Below are positions 1 to 10,831 of a stretch of DNA of 64,000 nucleotides, one piece after another. A program made the translations under genes and the position numbers. The stretch spans positions 179,591 through 243,590 of the forward strand of contig NZ_JAHQZU010000005.1 in assembly GCF_019061185.1 (NCBI RefSeq), written 5' to 3'. The first letter of the stretch is position 1, and each line of letters starts with the position of its first letter. This stretch comes from Paracoccus sp. Z118 (GTDB lineage Bacteria; Pseudomonadota; Alphaproteobacteria; Rhodobacterales; Rhodobacteraceae). The notes beneath the pieces are model-generated. The model was not told the DNA's origin, did not search any database, and saw only the letters and a list, made by a program, of their open reading frames with translations.

Positions 1-1
1 C

Positions 2-571
2 GCGACCGGCGGCGCGTTCGATCCGACCGTGCAGCCGCTGTGGCAGGCCCGGCGCAGGGGCGAGGATGAGGCCGCCGCCCGCGCCCTGACGGGCTGGGCC
101 GACGTGCGGATCGCGCGGGACGGGATCCGCCTGCTGCGACCCGGCATGGCGCTGACGCTGAACGGCATCGCCCAGGGACATGCCGCCGACCGGCTGGCGG
201 ACATCGCCCGCGCCCACGACCTCGGCGACGTGCTGATCGACGCGGGCGAGACCCGCGCCCTCGGCCCGCGCGGCTGGCATGCGGCGATCGACGCGCCCGG
301 CGGCGAAAGGCTGCGCGAGCTGACCCTGCGGGACGCGGCGCTGGCGACCTCGGCCCCTTTCGGCACACGGATCGGGCCGGACGGCGACCGCCCGCATATC
401 CTGTCGCCGGGCGGCGGCCCGCCGCGCTGGTCTGTCGTTTCGGTCAGCGCCCCGCAGGCCGCCCTGGCCGATGCGCTGTCCACGGCGTTCTGCGTGATGG
501 ACCGCGCGGCCATCGACGGCGCATTGTCGGCATTCCCGCACGCACGGGTAGTATGCCTCACTTCCCTGTGA
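2..571 (+). CDS. FAD:protein FMN transferase, ApbE family (NosX/NirX-like), 5'-truncated
   Basis: The reading frame is open from base 2, so the start lies outside the window. The first visible residues, TGGAFDPTVQPLW, are the conserved ApbE signature, and LNGIAQGHAADRL with IDAGE further on fit the same family. ApbE proteins attach FMN covalently to target proteins, using FAD and magnesium. In denitrifiers such genes are called nosX or nirX; they close nos or nir clusters and are thought to flavinylate NosR or NirI. The nor operon starts right after it, so this is probably the end of a nos or nir cluster. The sequence cannot separate NosX from NirX, because the upstream neighbours are missing. 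It ends at TGA 569-571. Confidence 0.85.
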   Translation, partial: ATGGAFDPTVQPLWQARRRGEDEAAARALTGWADVRIARDGIRLLRPGMALTLNGIAQGHAADRLADIARAHDLGDVLIDAGETRALGPRGWHAAIDAPGGERLRELTLRDAALATSAPFGTRIGPDGDRPHILSPGGGPPRWSVVSVSAPQAALADALSTAFCVMDRAAIDGALSAFPHARVVCLTSL

Positions 572-626
572 TAGCGTTTCCCTGCCGGACAGGGACAAAT
601 GCAATTCCGAGCCAAGTGATCAACTT

Positions 627-640
627 TTGACTTTCGTTAA
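627..640 (+). promoter_or_regulatory. NNR/FNR-type operator of the nor operon
   Basis: TTGACTTTCGTTAA is an inverted repeat of the FNR/NNR type (TTGAC-N4-GTTAA). Its centre, near 633.5, would sit at -41.5 for a transcript starting near 675, about 30 bases before the norC ATG; this is the class II activator geometry. NNR-type regulators of Paracoccus turn on nor genes through such boxes when NO appears under low oxygen. The gene for a regulator of this type lies at the other end of the cluster. Confidence 0.75.
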
Positions 641-704
641 GGCTCCGGGTTTGCGGGTGAACTAGGTCTGGGCGCACTTGAAACCGCTCGAAGGGATCGC
701 CGCC

Positions 705-1157
705 ATGCGCGACGTCATGACCAAGAGCATGGCCCGCAACGTCTTTTACGGCGGGTCATTGTTCTTCATCTTAATCTTCCTCGCGTTGACCGCCCACAGC
801 CATATCTATGCGAAGAACGTGTCAACGGACGACGCAGGGCTGACCGACAGCGTCGCCGCGGGAAAGCACATCTGGGAACAGCGCAGCTGCATCAACTGCC
901 ACACGATGCTGGGCGAGGGTTCGTATTTCGCGCCCGAACTGGGCAACGTGATGCGGCGCTGGGGGGTGCAGGATGACCCGGAAGCGGCGATGGACGTGCT
1001 GAAGGGCTGGATGGACGCGATGCCGTCGGGGATCGAGGGCCGCCGCCAGATGCCGGCGTTCAACCTGACCGACGAGGAATACCGCGCGCTTGCCGACTTC
1101 TTCCTGTGGACCGGCCGCATCAACACCCAGAACTGGCCGCCGAACGATGCCGGCTGA
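705..1157 (+). CDS. norC: Nitric oxide reductase subunit C (membrane-anchored cytochrome c)
   Basis: NorC is the small subunit of the cytochrome c-type nitric oxide reductase and passes electrons from periplasmic donors to NorB. One N-terminal membrane helix (about residues 12-32) is followed by a c-type haem site, C62-I-N-C65-H66, with M116 in RRQMPAF as the likely axial methionine. A start at 705 gives 150 residues, the usual length in the genus as I recall it. It is preceded by GAAGGGA, and the product begins MRDVMTKSMARNVFYGG as in known NorC proteins. A TTG 27 bases upstream would add nine unrelated residues and lies almost at the predicted transcript start. norB follows after 12 bases. 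Confidence 0.95.
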   Translation: MRDVMTKSMARNVFYGGSLFFILIFLALTAHSHIYAKNVSTDDAGLTDSVAAGKHIWEQRSCINCHTMLGEGSYFAPELGNVMRRWGVQDDPEAAMDVLKGWMDAMPSGIEGRRQMPAFNLTDEEYRALADFFLWTGRINTQNWPPNDAG

Positions 1158-1169
1158 GGGGGACAGATC

Positions 1170-2558
1170 ATGAAATATCAATCACAACGCATCGCCTACA
1201 CCTATTTCGGCTGCGCGCTGGCGCTTTTCGCGCTGCAGGTCACGTTCGGCCTGATGATGGGCTATATCTATGTCCAGCCGAACTGGCTGTCCGAGATCCT
1301 GCCCTTCAACATCATCCGCATGCTGCACACCAACTCGCTGATCGTGTGGCTGCTGCTGGGCTTCTTCGGCTCGGCCTACTACCTGGTCCCCGAAGAGGCC
1401 GAGCGCGAGATCCACTCGCCCATGCTGGCCTATCTTCAGCTGCTGATCCTCGTCGTCGGCACGCTGGGCGCGGTGGTGACGTATATCTTCAACTTCTTCC
1501 AGGGCAGCTATCTGCTGGGCACCCAGGGGCGCGAGTTCCTCGAGCAGCCCACCTGGGTCAAGGTCGGCATCGCGGTCGCCGCGGTGATCTTCCTCTATAA
1601 CGTCACGCTGACCGTGCTGCGCGGGCGCAAGACCGCGATTTCCAACGTGCTGCTGCTGGGCCTCTGGGGGCTGGCGGTGCTGTGGCTGTTCGCCTTCTAC
1701 AACCCGGTCAACCTGGTGCTGGACAAGCTCTACTGGTGGTATGTCGTCCATCTGTGGGTCGAGGGCGTCTGGGAACTCATCATGGCCGCGATCCTGGCCT
1801 TCCTGATGCTGAAGCTGACGGGGGTGGACCGCGAGGTCGTGGAAAAATGGCTGTATGTCATCGTCGCCACGGCGCTGTTCTCGGGTATCCTCGGGACCGG
1901 GCACCACTACTACTGGATCGGCCTGCCGGCCTACTGGCAGTGGATCGGCTCGATCTTCTCCAGCTTCGAGATCGTGCCCTTCTTCGCGATGATGGCCTTC
2001 GCCTTCGTGATGGTCTGGAAGGGCCGGCGCGATCACCCGAACAAGGCCGCCCTGCTGTGGAGCCTCGGCTGCACCGTGCTGGCGTTCTTCGGCGCCGGGA
2101 TCTGGGGCTTCCTGCACACGCTGCACGGGGTGAACTACTACACCCATGGCACGCAGATCACGGCGGCGCACGGCCACCTGGCCTTCTACGGCGCCTATGT
2201 CTGCCTCGTGCTGGCGATCGTCACCTATGCGCTGCCGATCATGCGGGGCCGCGATCCCTATAACCAGGTGCTGAACATGGCCTCGTTCTGGCTGATGTCC
2301 GGTGGGATGCTGTTCATGACCTTCACGCTCACCTTCGCCGGAACGGTCCAGACGCATCTTCAGCGGGTGAACGGCGAAGCCTATATGGACGTGCAGGACC
2401 AGCTGGGCATCTTCTACTGGATGCGCTTCGGCTCGGGCGTGGCGGTCGTGGTGGGCGCGCTGCTGTTCATCTACTCGGTCGCCGTCGTGCGGCGCGAGGT
2501 CGTGACGCCCGGCCCGGTGCAAGCCCACAAGGACGGCCATATCGAGCCTGCGGAGTAA
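1170..2558 (+). CDS. norB: Nitric oxide reductase subunit B
   Basis: NorB is the catalytic subunit that reduces 2 NO to N2O in the cytoplasmic membrane. It is a haem-copper oxidase relative with about 12 membrane helices, low-spin haem b, haem b3 and a non-haem FeB. All six metal-ligand histidines are present: H53 and H336 (low-spin haem), H334 (b3), and H194, H245 and H246 (FeB). The glutamates E125, E198 and E202, known to be essential in Paracoccus NorB, are at exactly these numbers. The length of 462 residues equals the Paracoccus denitrificans protein. It lies between norC and norQ, 5 bases before norQ. Confidence 0.97.
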   Translation: MKYQSQRIAYTYFGCALALFALQVTFGLMMGYIYVQPNWLSEILPFNIIRMLHTNSLIVWLLLGFFGSAYYLVPEEAEREIHSPMLAYLQLLILVVGTLGAVVTYIFNFFQGSYLLGTQGREFLEQPTWVKVGIAVAAVIFLYNVTLTVLRGRKTAISNVLLLGLWGLAVLWLFAFYNPVNLVLDKLYWWYVVHLWVEGVWELIMAAILAFLMLKLTGVDREVVEKWLYVIVATALFSGILGTGHHYYWIGLPAYWQWIGSIFSSFEIVPFFAMMAFAFVMVWKGRRDHPNKAALLWSLGCTVLAFFGAGIWGFLHTLHGVNYYTHGTQITAAHGHLAFYGAYVCLVLAIVTYALPIMRGRDPYNQVLNMASFWLMSGGMLFMTFTLTFAGTVQTHLQRVNGEAYMDVQDQLGIFYWMRFGSGVAVVVGALLFIYSVAVVRREVVTPGPVQAHKDGHIEPAE

Positions 2559-2563
2559 GCGGA

Positions 2564-3367
2564 ATGAACGCATATGCAAAACTGAAGGGGGCCGAAGCCC
2601 CCTTCTACCTTCCCCAGAGCGATGAAGTCGCCGTGTTCGAGGCGGCGGCGAAGAACGACCTGCCGGTGCTGCTGAAAGGCCCGACGGGCTGCGGCAAGAC
2701 CCGCTTCGTCGGCCATATGGCGGCGCGGCTGGGTCGCCCGCTTTACACCGTCGCCTGTCATGACGACCTGTCTGCGGCCGACCTGATCGGGCGCTATCTG
2801 CTCAAGGGCGGGGAGACCGTCTGGGTGGACGGGCCGCTGACCCGCGCGGTGCGCGAAGGCGCGATCTGCTATCTCGACGAGGTGGTCGAGGCGCGCAAGG
2901 ACGTGACCGTCGTCCTGCATCCGCTGACCGACGACCGCCGCATCCTGCCCATCGACCGCACCGGCGAGGAACTGGAGGCGGCGCCGGGCTTCATGCTGGT
3001 CGCCAGCTACAACCCCGGTTACCAGAACATCCTGAAGACGCTGAAGCCGTCCACCCGCCAGCGTTTCGTGGCGTTGGAGTTCGACTTCCCCGGCCGCGAA
3101 CAGGAAACCGCCATCGTGGTGCAGGAAAGCGGGCTGGACGAATCCCGCGCCTCGCTGCTGGTGCGTCTGGCGGGCAAGCTGCGGGCGCTGAAGGGGCAGG
3201 ATCTGGAGGAGGGGGTTTCCACCCGCCTTGTCGTCTACGCCGCGATCCTGATCGCCGGCGGGATGCCGATCAACCGCGCCATCACCGCGGCCATGATCGA
3301 GCCGCTGACCGATGACGCCGACGTCAAGCGCGGCCTCGCCGATCTGGTCGTGGCGGTTCTGGGCTGA
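2564..3367 (+). CDS. norQ: NorQ, MoxR-type AAA+ ATPase for NO reductase activation
   Basis: NorQ is a 267-residue AAA+ protein of the MoxR/CbbQ group. Walker A is GPTGCGKT (39-46) and Walker B is ICYLDE (101-106). With the von Willebrand protein NorD it forms a chaperone that is thought to insert the non-haem iron FeB into NorB. The start lies 5 bases after norB, so translation is probably coupled. norD begins 4 bases after its stop. The pairing of a MoxR ATPase with a vWA protein is typical of this system. Confidence 0.95.
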   Translation: MNAYAKLKGAEAPFYLPQSDEVAVFEAAAKNDLPVLLKGPTGCGKTRFVGHMAARLGRPLYTVACHDDLSAADLIGRYLLKGGETVWVDGPLTRAVREGAICYLDEVVEARKDVTVVLHPLTDDRRILPIDRTGEELEAAPGFMLVASYNPGYQNILKTLKPSTRQRFVALEFDFPGREQETAIVVQESGLDESRASLLVRLAGKLRALKGQDLEEGVSTRLVVYAAILIAGGMPINRAITAAMIEPLTDDADVKRGLADLVVAVLG

Positions 3368-3371
3368 TCCG

Positions 3372-5318
3372 ATGTCCGCTTGGCGCGAAATCGAACCGTG
3401 GGAGCCCGAGGAAACCGTCGGCAAGCTGTGGCACGGCTGGGCCTCGGGCTTCGACGCCCTGCCGATGCACGAGGATGCCCGCGTCGAACTGACCGAGGTC
3501 GCGGGCCGTCTGGCGGTGCTGTTCCGGGGCCTTGGCGGCGATCACTCGGTCGAGTTCCGCTCGAACGCCGACCGGGTCAGCCGCCACCGGCTGTCGTGGC
3601 GGCGCAAGCTGGGCACCGTCGTCGAGGCGATCCCGCAGGCCAGCTTCGACGGCGCGATCCTGCGGATGCCCGCCTCGCTGGCGCTGCTGCCTACGCCCGA
3701 AGCGAACGGGGCGCTGTATCTGTGGCTGGCCGCCGCAGCCGCCCACGCGGCCGGCGGGCGGGTCGAGGATGACCCGCTGCGCCGCGATCTCGCCCGCCTG
3801 ATCGCCGCCCGCGCGACGGTCGAGGCGACGCTGGAGTCCGCGCCCGGCATGACCGGTCTCTATCACGAGCTTTCATCGCTGATGCTGGCCACCCGGCCCG
3901 TCTCGCGGCTGCCCGCGAACGAGGCGGCGGTCGAGGCGCTGGCCCGCGCCCTGCTGGGCGATCCCGCGCCGCTGCCCCCCCGCGCCGAGGAGATGCTGGC
4001 GGCCATCGAATCCGGCGACCTGTCCGGGATCGCCGCGCCATCCGGCTATCGCCCCATGCGCCCGGTCGTGCTGTGGCCCGATCTGGAAGGCGATGCCGCG
4101 TCGGAGGCGACCCGCGTCGAGACGCGCGACACCGAGGGCACGCCCGAGGAATCCACCGCCGGTGAAAAGACCGTCCGCGCCCGCCGCCGCAAGGCCGACG
4201 CCGCCGACCGCCGCGACAGCCTGATCCTGCACAAGTTCGAGGCGATCCTCAGCTGGGCCGAGTTCCTCAACCTCAACCGCCGGGTCGAGGATGACGACGA
4301 CGACAGTGCCCGCAAAGCACTGGACGATCAGGACGAACTCGGCCTCGGCCAGATCAGCAAGGCCCCGGCGACGCGGCTGAAGCTGCATCTGGACCTTTCC
4401 CCCGAGGACGTGGACCGCGAGGCGATTTCCGGCGTCCATGTCTATCCCGAATGGGAAGCCCGCAGCGGCACCTATCTGCGTGACCATGTGCGGGTGCTGG
4501 ACAGCACGCCCGAACCGACCCCCGGCGAGGAGGCCGCGCCCTTCGACGAGGCCGCCCGCCGCCGCATCCGCGCCGTCCGCCAGCGGTTCGAGGCGCTGCG
4601 CCCCGGCCGGGTCACCACCACCGGCCACCGCGACGGGGATGAGCTTGACCTTGAACTGACCGTCCGCTCGCAGGTGGGGCTTGTCACCAGCGGGCAGGGC
4701 TCCGACCGCATCTGGCGGCAGACCCGTCCCGAGGCGCGCGACCTGGCGGTGTCGATCCTGCTGGACGTGTCCCGTTCCACCGAAAGCGCGGTCACCGGCC
4801 GCGCCGTCATCGATATCGAGCGCGAGGCGCTGGCCGCGCTCGCCTGGGGGCTGGACGGGCTGGGCGACGCGGTGTCGGTGCAGGCGTTCTCCTCGCTCAA
4901 GCGCGACCGGGTGTTCGTGCGGACCTGCAAGACCTTCGACGAGCCGATGAGCGCGGCGGTCGAGGCCCGCATCGCGGCGCTGCGGCCGATCTTCTACACC
5001 CGGCTGGGCGCGGGCATCCGGCATGTGTCCAAGGGGCTGTCCACGCAGGCCCGCCGTCGGCGGCTGCTGCTGGTCATCACCGACGGCAAGCCGAACGATC
5101 TGGATCACTACGAGGGTCGCCACGGGATCGAGGACAGCGCCATGGCCGTGCGCGAGGCGCGGCGGGCCGGTCACGCCGTCTTCGGGATCACCGTGGACCG
5201 CGACGGCAAGTCATGGTTCCCGCGCATCTTCGGGCAGGGCGGCTTTGCGCTGGTGCCCCATCCCGACAAGCTGCCCGAGACGCTGCCCTCGATCTACCGC
5301 CAGTTGGTCGGCGCATGA
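3372..5318 (+). CDS. norD: NorD, von Willebrand factor A-domain protein for NO reductase activation
   Basis: NorD is a cytoplasmic vWA protein that works with NorQ to mature NorB. The C-terminal third (from about residue 455) is a vWA domain with the MIDAS motif DVSRS at 465-469. The middle contains a charged stretch, EDDDDDSAR, found in NorD proteins. I chose ATG 3372 (MSAWREIEPW), four bases after the norQ stop, giving 648 residues; a start at 3312 would lie inside norQ. The last bases overlap the norE start as ATGA. Confidence 0.93.
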   Translation: MSAWREIEPWEPEETVGKLWHGWASGFDALPMHEDARVELTEVAGRLAVLFRGLGGDHSVEFRSNADRVSRHRLSWRRKLGTVVEAIPQASFDGAILRMPASLALLPTPEANGALYLWLAAAAAHAAGGRVEDDPLRRDLARLIAARATVEATLESAPGMTGLYHELSSLMLATRPVSRLPANEAAVEALARALLGDPAPLPPRAEEMLAAIESGDLSGIAAPSGYRPMRPVVLWPDLEGDAASEATRVETRDTEGTPEESTAGEKTVRARRRKADAADRRDSLILHKFEAILSWAEFLNLNRRVEDDDDDSARKALDDQDELGLGQISKAPATRLKLHLDLSPEDVDREAISGVHVYPEWEARSGTYLRDHVRVLDSTPEPTPGEEAAPFDEAARRRIRAVRQRFEALRPGRVTTTGHRDGDELDLELTVRSQVGLVTSGQGSDRIWRQTRPEARDLAVSILLDVSRSTESAVTGRAVIDIEREALAALAWGLDGLGDAVSVQAFSSLKRDRVFVRTCKTFDEPMSAAVEARIAALRPIFYTRLGAGIRHVSKGLSTQARRRRLLLVITDGKPNDLDHYEGRHGIEDSAMAVREARRAGHAVFGITVDRDGKSWFPRIFGQGGFALVPHPDKLPETLPSIYRQLVGA

Positions 5319-5878
5319 CGGAGGAACGGACATCCCCCGCGCCCGCATGGGCGAGCCTGCCCGGCGAGCTGATCATGTGGGTGCTGATCGTCAGCGAACT
5401 CGCGGTCTTCGGCGCGGGGCTGCTGATCTTCCTCATCATCCGGCTGGGCGATCCCGAAGGGTTCGCCGCCTCGCAGGACCAGCTGCACCGCGTTTCGGCG
5501 GCGATCAACACGGCGGTTCTGGTGACCTCCGGCTGGTTCGCCGCCCGCGCCGCGCGTGACGCCGAACACGGGCGGACGGGGCCCACACGGGTGAACCTCG
5601 GACTCGCCGGGCTGCTGGGGATCGTGTTCCTGGTGCTGAAAGGCTGGGAATACGCCGACGCCGCCGCCAACGGGCTGGGCTTCGAGGCGCACACGTTCTT
5701 CACCTTCTACTGGCTGTTGACCGGATTTCACGCCGCCCATGTGATCTTCGGCGTCGGTATCCTCGCGCTGGTGGCGATCCGCGCCCGCGCCGACCATGTG
5801 GAGGCCGGAGCGCAGTTCTGGCACATGGTCGATCTCGTCTGGGTCATCCTGTTCCCCATCATATACCTGCTGCGATGA
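5315..5878 (+). CDS. norE: NorE, cytochrome oxidase subunit III-like membrane protein
   Basis: A 187-residue protein with about five hydrophobic segments, related to subunit III of cytochrome c oxidase: FYWLLTGFHAAHVIFG and FWHMVDLVWVILFPIIYLLR are family hallmarks. NorE is an accessory protein of NO reductase clusters; it is not needed for basal activity but supports full rates in Paracoccus. The ATG at 5315 overlaps the norD stop, and its own stop overlaps the norF start, so norD, norE and norF should be translated in a coupled way. Confidence 0.93.
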   Translation: MTEERTSPAPAWASLPGELIMWVLIVSELAVFGAGLLIFLIIRLGDPEGFAASQDQLHRVSAAINTAVLVTSGWFAARAARDAEHGRTGPTRVNLGLAGLLGIVFLVLKGWEYADAAANGLGFEAHTFFTFYWLLTGFHAAHVIFGVGILALVAIRARADHVEAGAQFWHMVDLVWVILFPIIYLLR

Positions 5879-6138
5879 ACGATCCCCTGACCAGAGCCTG
5901 GGCGAGCCTGATCGGGCTGAGCGCGATTTCCGCAGTGATCGCGCAGTTGCTGCCGGGCTTCGACGCGCTGGCGCTGAAGCTCGCCTCGGTCGCGATCCTG
6001 CTGATCGGCTGGGCGAAGGCGCGGGTGATCCTGTCCACCTATCTGGGGCTGGACGCGGTGCCGCCGATCCGGCGCGGCTTCGGGGTGGTGCTGGGGTTTT
6101 TCATGGCGGCGGCGCTCGCGCTTTATCTGCTCGCCTGA
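5875..6138 (+). CDS. norF: NorF, small membrane protein of the nor operon
   Basis: An 87-residue protein with two or three hydrophobic helices and little else, starting in an ATGA overlap with norE. Its place at the end of norCBQDE and its size identify it as NorF, which supports full NO reductase activity together with NorE. ARVILSTYLGLDAVPP resembles the cytochrome c oxidase subunit IV-like family to which NorF belongs. The next gene is convergent and only 4 bases away, and I see no terminator between them. Confidence 0.88.
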   Translation: MNDPLTRAWASLIGLSAISAVIAQLLPGFDALALKLASVAILLIGWAKARVILSTYLGLDAVPPIRRGFGVVLGFFMAAALALYLLA

Positions 6139-6142
6139 GCGG

Positions 6143-6841
6143 TCACTTCATCCACGCCTTGCCGGGGTCCTCGGCGGCAAGCGCGCGCAGCTTGCCGACA
6201 TCCTCGATATGGGCGACGTTCGCCTCCATCCGCACGCCGTAGCTGCGCAGGCGGTTGAACGCGCGCGAGAGGCTTTCGGGCTTCATCCCCAGCCGCCCGG
6301 CGATCAGCGCCTTGTTGTAGGGCATCAGCACCTCGCAAGCCCCCTCGCGGCAGAGGGCGAGATCGGCCAGGAATTCCGCCACCCGCTGCACGCCCGAGCG
6401 GGCCTTGAGCTGTTCGACCTGAGCCACCAGCGATTGCAGATGGACGAAGGTCCCGGCCAGAATCGCGGTGGCGAGCGCCGGGTTCTCGTGCATCTGCTGG
6501 CGCAGCCGGGCGCCGTCGATGCGGACCAGCACCGCGTCGGTGATCGCCTCGGCCGACACGGGGTAGGGCGCGCCGCGCAGGGCCACCGCCTCGCCGAAGC
6601 TGCGGCCGCGGGTCATCACGCTGACCACCGCCTCGGCCCCGCTGGGCGCGACGCGGTAAAGCTTCACCCAGCCGTCGGCGACGATATAGACCGCAGCCGC
6701 CTCGTCCCCCTGAACGAACACGGTGGCGCCGCTCGTGAACCGAGCGATCTGCGCGCCCGAAAGGATGCGCTGCTGCATTTCCGGCGGAAGCCCGGACAGC
6801 AGCGCGGCTTCGCGGGCGATCCGCAGATACGACTCTGGCAT
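6143..6841 (-). CDS. nnr: Crp/Fnr-family regulator, NNR/DNR type (NO-responsive)
   Basis: A 232-residue Crp/Fnr regulator: a cyclic-nucleotide-binding-like beta roll (about 20-120), a long dimer helix (about 120-145), then a winged helix whose recognition helix reads KPESLSRAFNRL. The E..SR pattern reads TTGA-type half sites. The N-terminal cysteines of oxygen-sensing FNR are absent; two cysteines lie in LCREGAC after the dimer helix. That fits the NNR/DNR group, which binds haem and responds to NO. Lying next to nor, and with a matching operator before norC, it is the likely activator of that operon. The start is supported by AGGACA upstream. It could be another DNR-like paralogue, as Paracoccus has several. 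Confidence 0.8.
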   Translation of the reverse strand: MPESYLRIAREAALLSGLPPEMQQRILSGAQIARFTSGATVFVQGDEAAAVYIVADGWVKLYRVAPSGAEAVVSVMTRGRSFGEAVALRGAPYPVSAEAITDAVLVRIDGARLRQQMHENPALATAILAGTFVHLQSLVAQVEQLKARSGVQRVAEFLADLALCREGACEVLMPYNKALIAGRLGMKPESLSRAFNRLRSYGVRMEANVAHIEDVGKLRALAAEDPGKAWMK

Positions 6842-7031
6842 GGGCTGTCCTGCGGCAACGGCGAAAATCGGTTCCGCAGCTTACTTGCTTCGGAAGGGGA
6901 GGGGAATGGCACGCCGGCTGCGAACCGCACGGCCTTATCCGTGCCGGGGGGCTGCGCCAGCAGTTGTCGTGATATGAAAACGGGCCCCAAAAGAGATCGG
7001 TCGAGCCCTTCCTCGTGAGGCTGTCAGGCCC

Positions 7032-7868
7032 TCAGCCCACGAACGCCTTTTCCACCACATAGTGCTGCGGATCGGAGTTCGCGCCTTCCTCAAGCCCGAA
7101 ACCTTCCAGCACGCCCTTGATGTCGATGTTGAAATCCAGCGAGCCGCAGACCATCGCCCGGTCGGTTTCCGGCGCGATCCGCTCCACGCCCAGATCGCGC
7201 TGCGCCTCGCCCGAGCGCAGCAGGTCGGTGATCCGGCCCATCTTGCCGCTCTCTTCGCGCGTGGTGGTGGGATAGTAGCGCAGCTTGTCGCCGATCAACT
7301 CGCCGATCAGCGGATCGTCCGGCAGCGCCTCGACGATCTCGCGGCCATAGGCCAGCTCGGCCACAGTGCGGCAGGTATGGGTGACGATGACCTGCTCGAA
7401 CTTCTCCCACGTCTCGGGCTCGCGCAGGAGCGAGGCGAAGGGGGCAAAGCCCGTGCCGGTGGCGAACAGCCACAGCCGCTTGCCGGGCAGCAGCGCGTCA
7501 TGGACCAGCGTGCCCACGGGCTTGGGGCGCAGGATGATCTGGTCGCCCGGCTTGATGTGCTGAAGGCGCGAGGTCAGCGGGCCGTCCTGCACCTTGATCG
7601 AATAGAATTCCAGTTCGTCGTCCCAGGCGGGCGAGGCGATGGAATAGGCGCGCAGGACCGGCTTGATGCGGCCCTTCTCGTCCGGCTCGCCGGGCAGGCC
7701 GATCATCACGAACTCGCCCGAGCGGAACCGCAGGCTGGCAGGCCGCTTGCAGCGGAACGAAAACAGCCAGTCCGTCCAGTGCTTCACCGCCGTCACCTCG
7801 ACCCCGTCGGGCAGGGCGGGGGTGACGGGTTCGGCGGCTTGCGGCTTCGCGGCGGTCATCTGGTTCAT
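7032..7868 (-). CDS. fpr: Ferredoxin--NADP(+) reductase
   Basis: A 278-residue FAD enzyme that moves electrons between NADPH and ferredoxin or flavodoxin in the cytoplasm. The FAD-binding RAYSIASP lies at 73-80, the NADP nucleotide loop ATGTGFAPFASLL at 136-148, and the C-terminus HYVVEKAFVG is typical of bacterial Fpr. I chose ATG 7868 (MNQMTAAKPQ); the frame is open further upstream but those residues are not family-like. It follows the sulfite reductase operon on the same strand but behind a terminator hairpin. It is a reasonable electron source for the ferredoxin-type CysI, though this is inferred from position. Confidence 0.92.
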   Translation of the reverse strand: MNQMTAAKPQAAEPVTPALPDGVEVTAVKHWTDWLFSFRCKRPASLRFRSGEFVMIGLPGEPDEKGRIKPVLRAYSIASPAWDDELEFYSIKVQDGPLTSRLQHIKPGDQIILRPKPVGTLVHDALLPGKRLWLFATGTGFAPFASLLREPETWEKFEQVIVTHTCRTVAELAYGREIVEALPDDPLIGELIGDKLRYYPTTTREESGKMGRITDLLRSGEAQRDLGVERIAPETDRAMVCGSLDFNIDIKGVLEGFGLEEGANSDPQHYVVEKAFVG

Positions 7869-7913
7869 GGGAAAATCCTTGCGGCGGCTGCCGCATCTCT
7901 GAATGGGGAAAGG

Positions 7914-7936
7914 AAAAGCGGGGCTGTCAGCCCCGC
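7914..7936 (-). terminator. Rho-independent terminator of the cys operon, overlapping the cysH stop
   Basis: On the minus strand, an 8-bp GC-rich stem (GCGGGGCT/AGCCCCGC) with a 3-base loop is followed at once by TTTT. The TGA of the upstream gene spans the loop and the first stem base, so the last codons form half of the hairpin. It separates the cys operon from fpr. Confidence 0.7.
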
Positions 7937-9169
7937 AGCCGCGCCTGATAGTCGTGCGCCATCCAGTTGGCGCGGGCGAGCCACTGGTCCTCGGGCTGGC
8001 GGGCGGCGAGCGTGTCGCTGACCTCGACCTCGTCGAAGCCGGCGCGGCGGGCCATCGCATACTGGTCGGCGATCAGGCCGCGGGCGCGAAGGCGGCCCTG
8101 ATAACCCATCTCGCGCAGGCGCTTGGCGATGGTGAAGCCGCGCCCGTCCGCGAAGCTGGGGAAGTCCACGCGGATGATCCGGGTGTCGTCCAGACGGCCC
8201 GAAAGCTCGGCCGGATCGGCGGTCGAGGGCAGGTCCAGCGCAGCCGCGGGCGCCTCGTTCAGGTTGGCGAGCGGCTCGAACGGGGCGTTCCAGTCGTCGG
8301 CGCGGAAGCCGTCGTCGCGGGCGATCCGGTGGCCGGCGGGCGGGGCGCTTTCGGTTTTCGCTTCGGGCATGGTCTCGGTCATCGTGTCGGCTTTCGTCTG
8401 AATGGTCGTTTCGGCGGCCTGCGGAACCGGCCCGCGCACCGCGCGCCCGTTCACGAAGTGGATGCCGCATTCCTGCTTGCTCTGCCCGCGCCAGCGCCCG
8501 GCGCGGGGGTCTTCGCCCGCGGCGACCGGCGTGGTGCAGGGGGCGCAGCCGATGGAGAGGTAGCCCTTCGCCACCAGCGGGTGCCGGGGCAGAGCGTTAT
8601 TCTCCATGTAGTCGCGCACGTCCTCGGGCCGCCAATGGGCCAGCGGATTGACCTTGAGGCGCGGCCCGTCGGGTTCGAAGAACTCCAGCGCGGCGCGGGT
8701 GCCGGCCTGAAAGCGCTTGCGGCCGGTGATCCACGCGGCAAACGGCGCGAGCGCCTGTTCCAGCGGCTGCACCTTGCGGACGGCGCAGCAGGCGTCGCTG
8801 TCGCGCAGGTAGAGGGCGCCGGACGGGTCAGCGGCGGACAGGGCCGCCGCTTCGGGACGGATCAGGCGGATGTCGGTAAGGCCGAGCCGATCCGCCAGTT
8901 CCTGCTGATAGGCCAGCGTCTCGGGGAACAGCATTCCGGTTTCCAGGAACAGCACCGGCCGCCGCCGGTCCATGACCGACAGCATGTGCAGCAGCACGAC
9001 CGATTCCGCCCCGAAGGACGACACCAGCGCGATGGCGCCGACTCCGGGATCGTCCAGCGCCCGGCTCATCACCGCGAAGGCGGAGTGGTGGCGATAGGCG
9101 GCGTTCAGCGCCGCCGCACGGCCGACCAGTTCCGGCGTGGATGCCGCCGCTGCGTCGAGCGGGGCGAGA

Positions 9170-9180
<11 letters not shown>
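7927..9180 (-). CDS. cysH: Adenylyl-sulfate reductase CysH (4Fe-4S type) fused to a DUF934 domain
   Basis: Residues 1-250 are a thioredoxin-dependent sulfonucleotide reductase: SSFGAESVVLL (54-64), ETGMLFPET (80-88), CC at 131-132, CxxC at 212-215 and the catalytic ECGIH (C238). The CC...CxxC set binds a 4Fe-4S cluster and marks the assimilatory APS reductase type rather than the PAPS type. After a polar linker, residues from about 284 to 417 are a DUF934 domain (DDGFRADDW, VDFPSFADGRGFTIAKRLRE), which is normally a separate protein of sulfite reductase operons. There is no stop between them. An internal ATG at 8382 (residue 267) could start a separate DUF934 product but has no clear ribosome site. 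The start overlaps the cysI end by 11 bases. Confidence 0.92.

Positions 9181-10830
<1,650 letters not shown>

Positions 10831-10831
<1 letters not shown>

Noticed and set aside
1182..2579. 465-codon ORF antisense to norB
   Set aside because: The product is a His/Arg/Gln/Asp-rich sequence with no fold, an antisense shadow of a GC-rich gene. norB itself has all catalytic residues.
6880..6895. EcfG promoter before the NNR-type regulator
   Set aside because: GGAAC on the minus strand is followed by CGTT at only 10 bases, which does not fit the spacing rule.
8380..8382. Independent DUF934 gene starting inside the cysH frame
   Set aside because: The ATG exists, but no ribosome site precedes it and no stop separates the two domains; kept only as an alternative.
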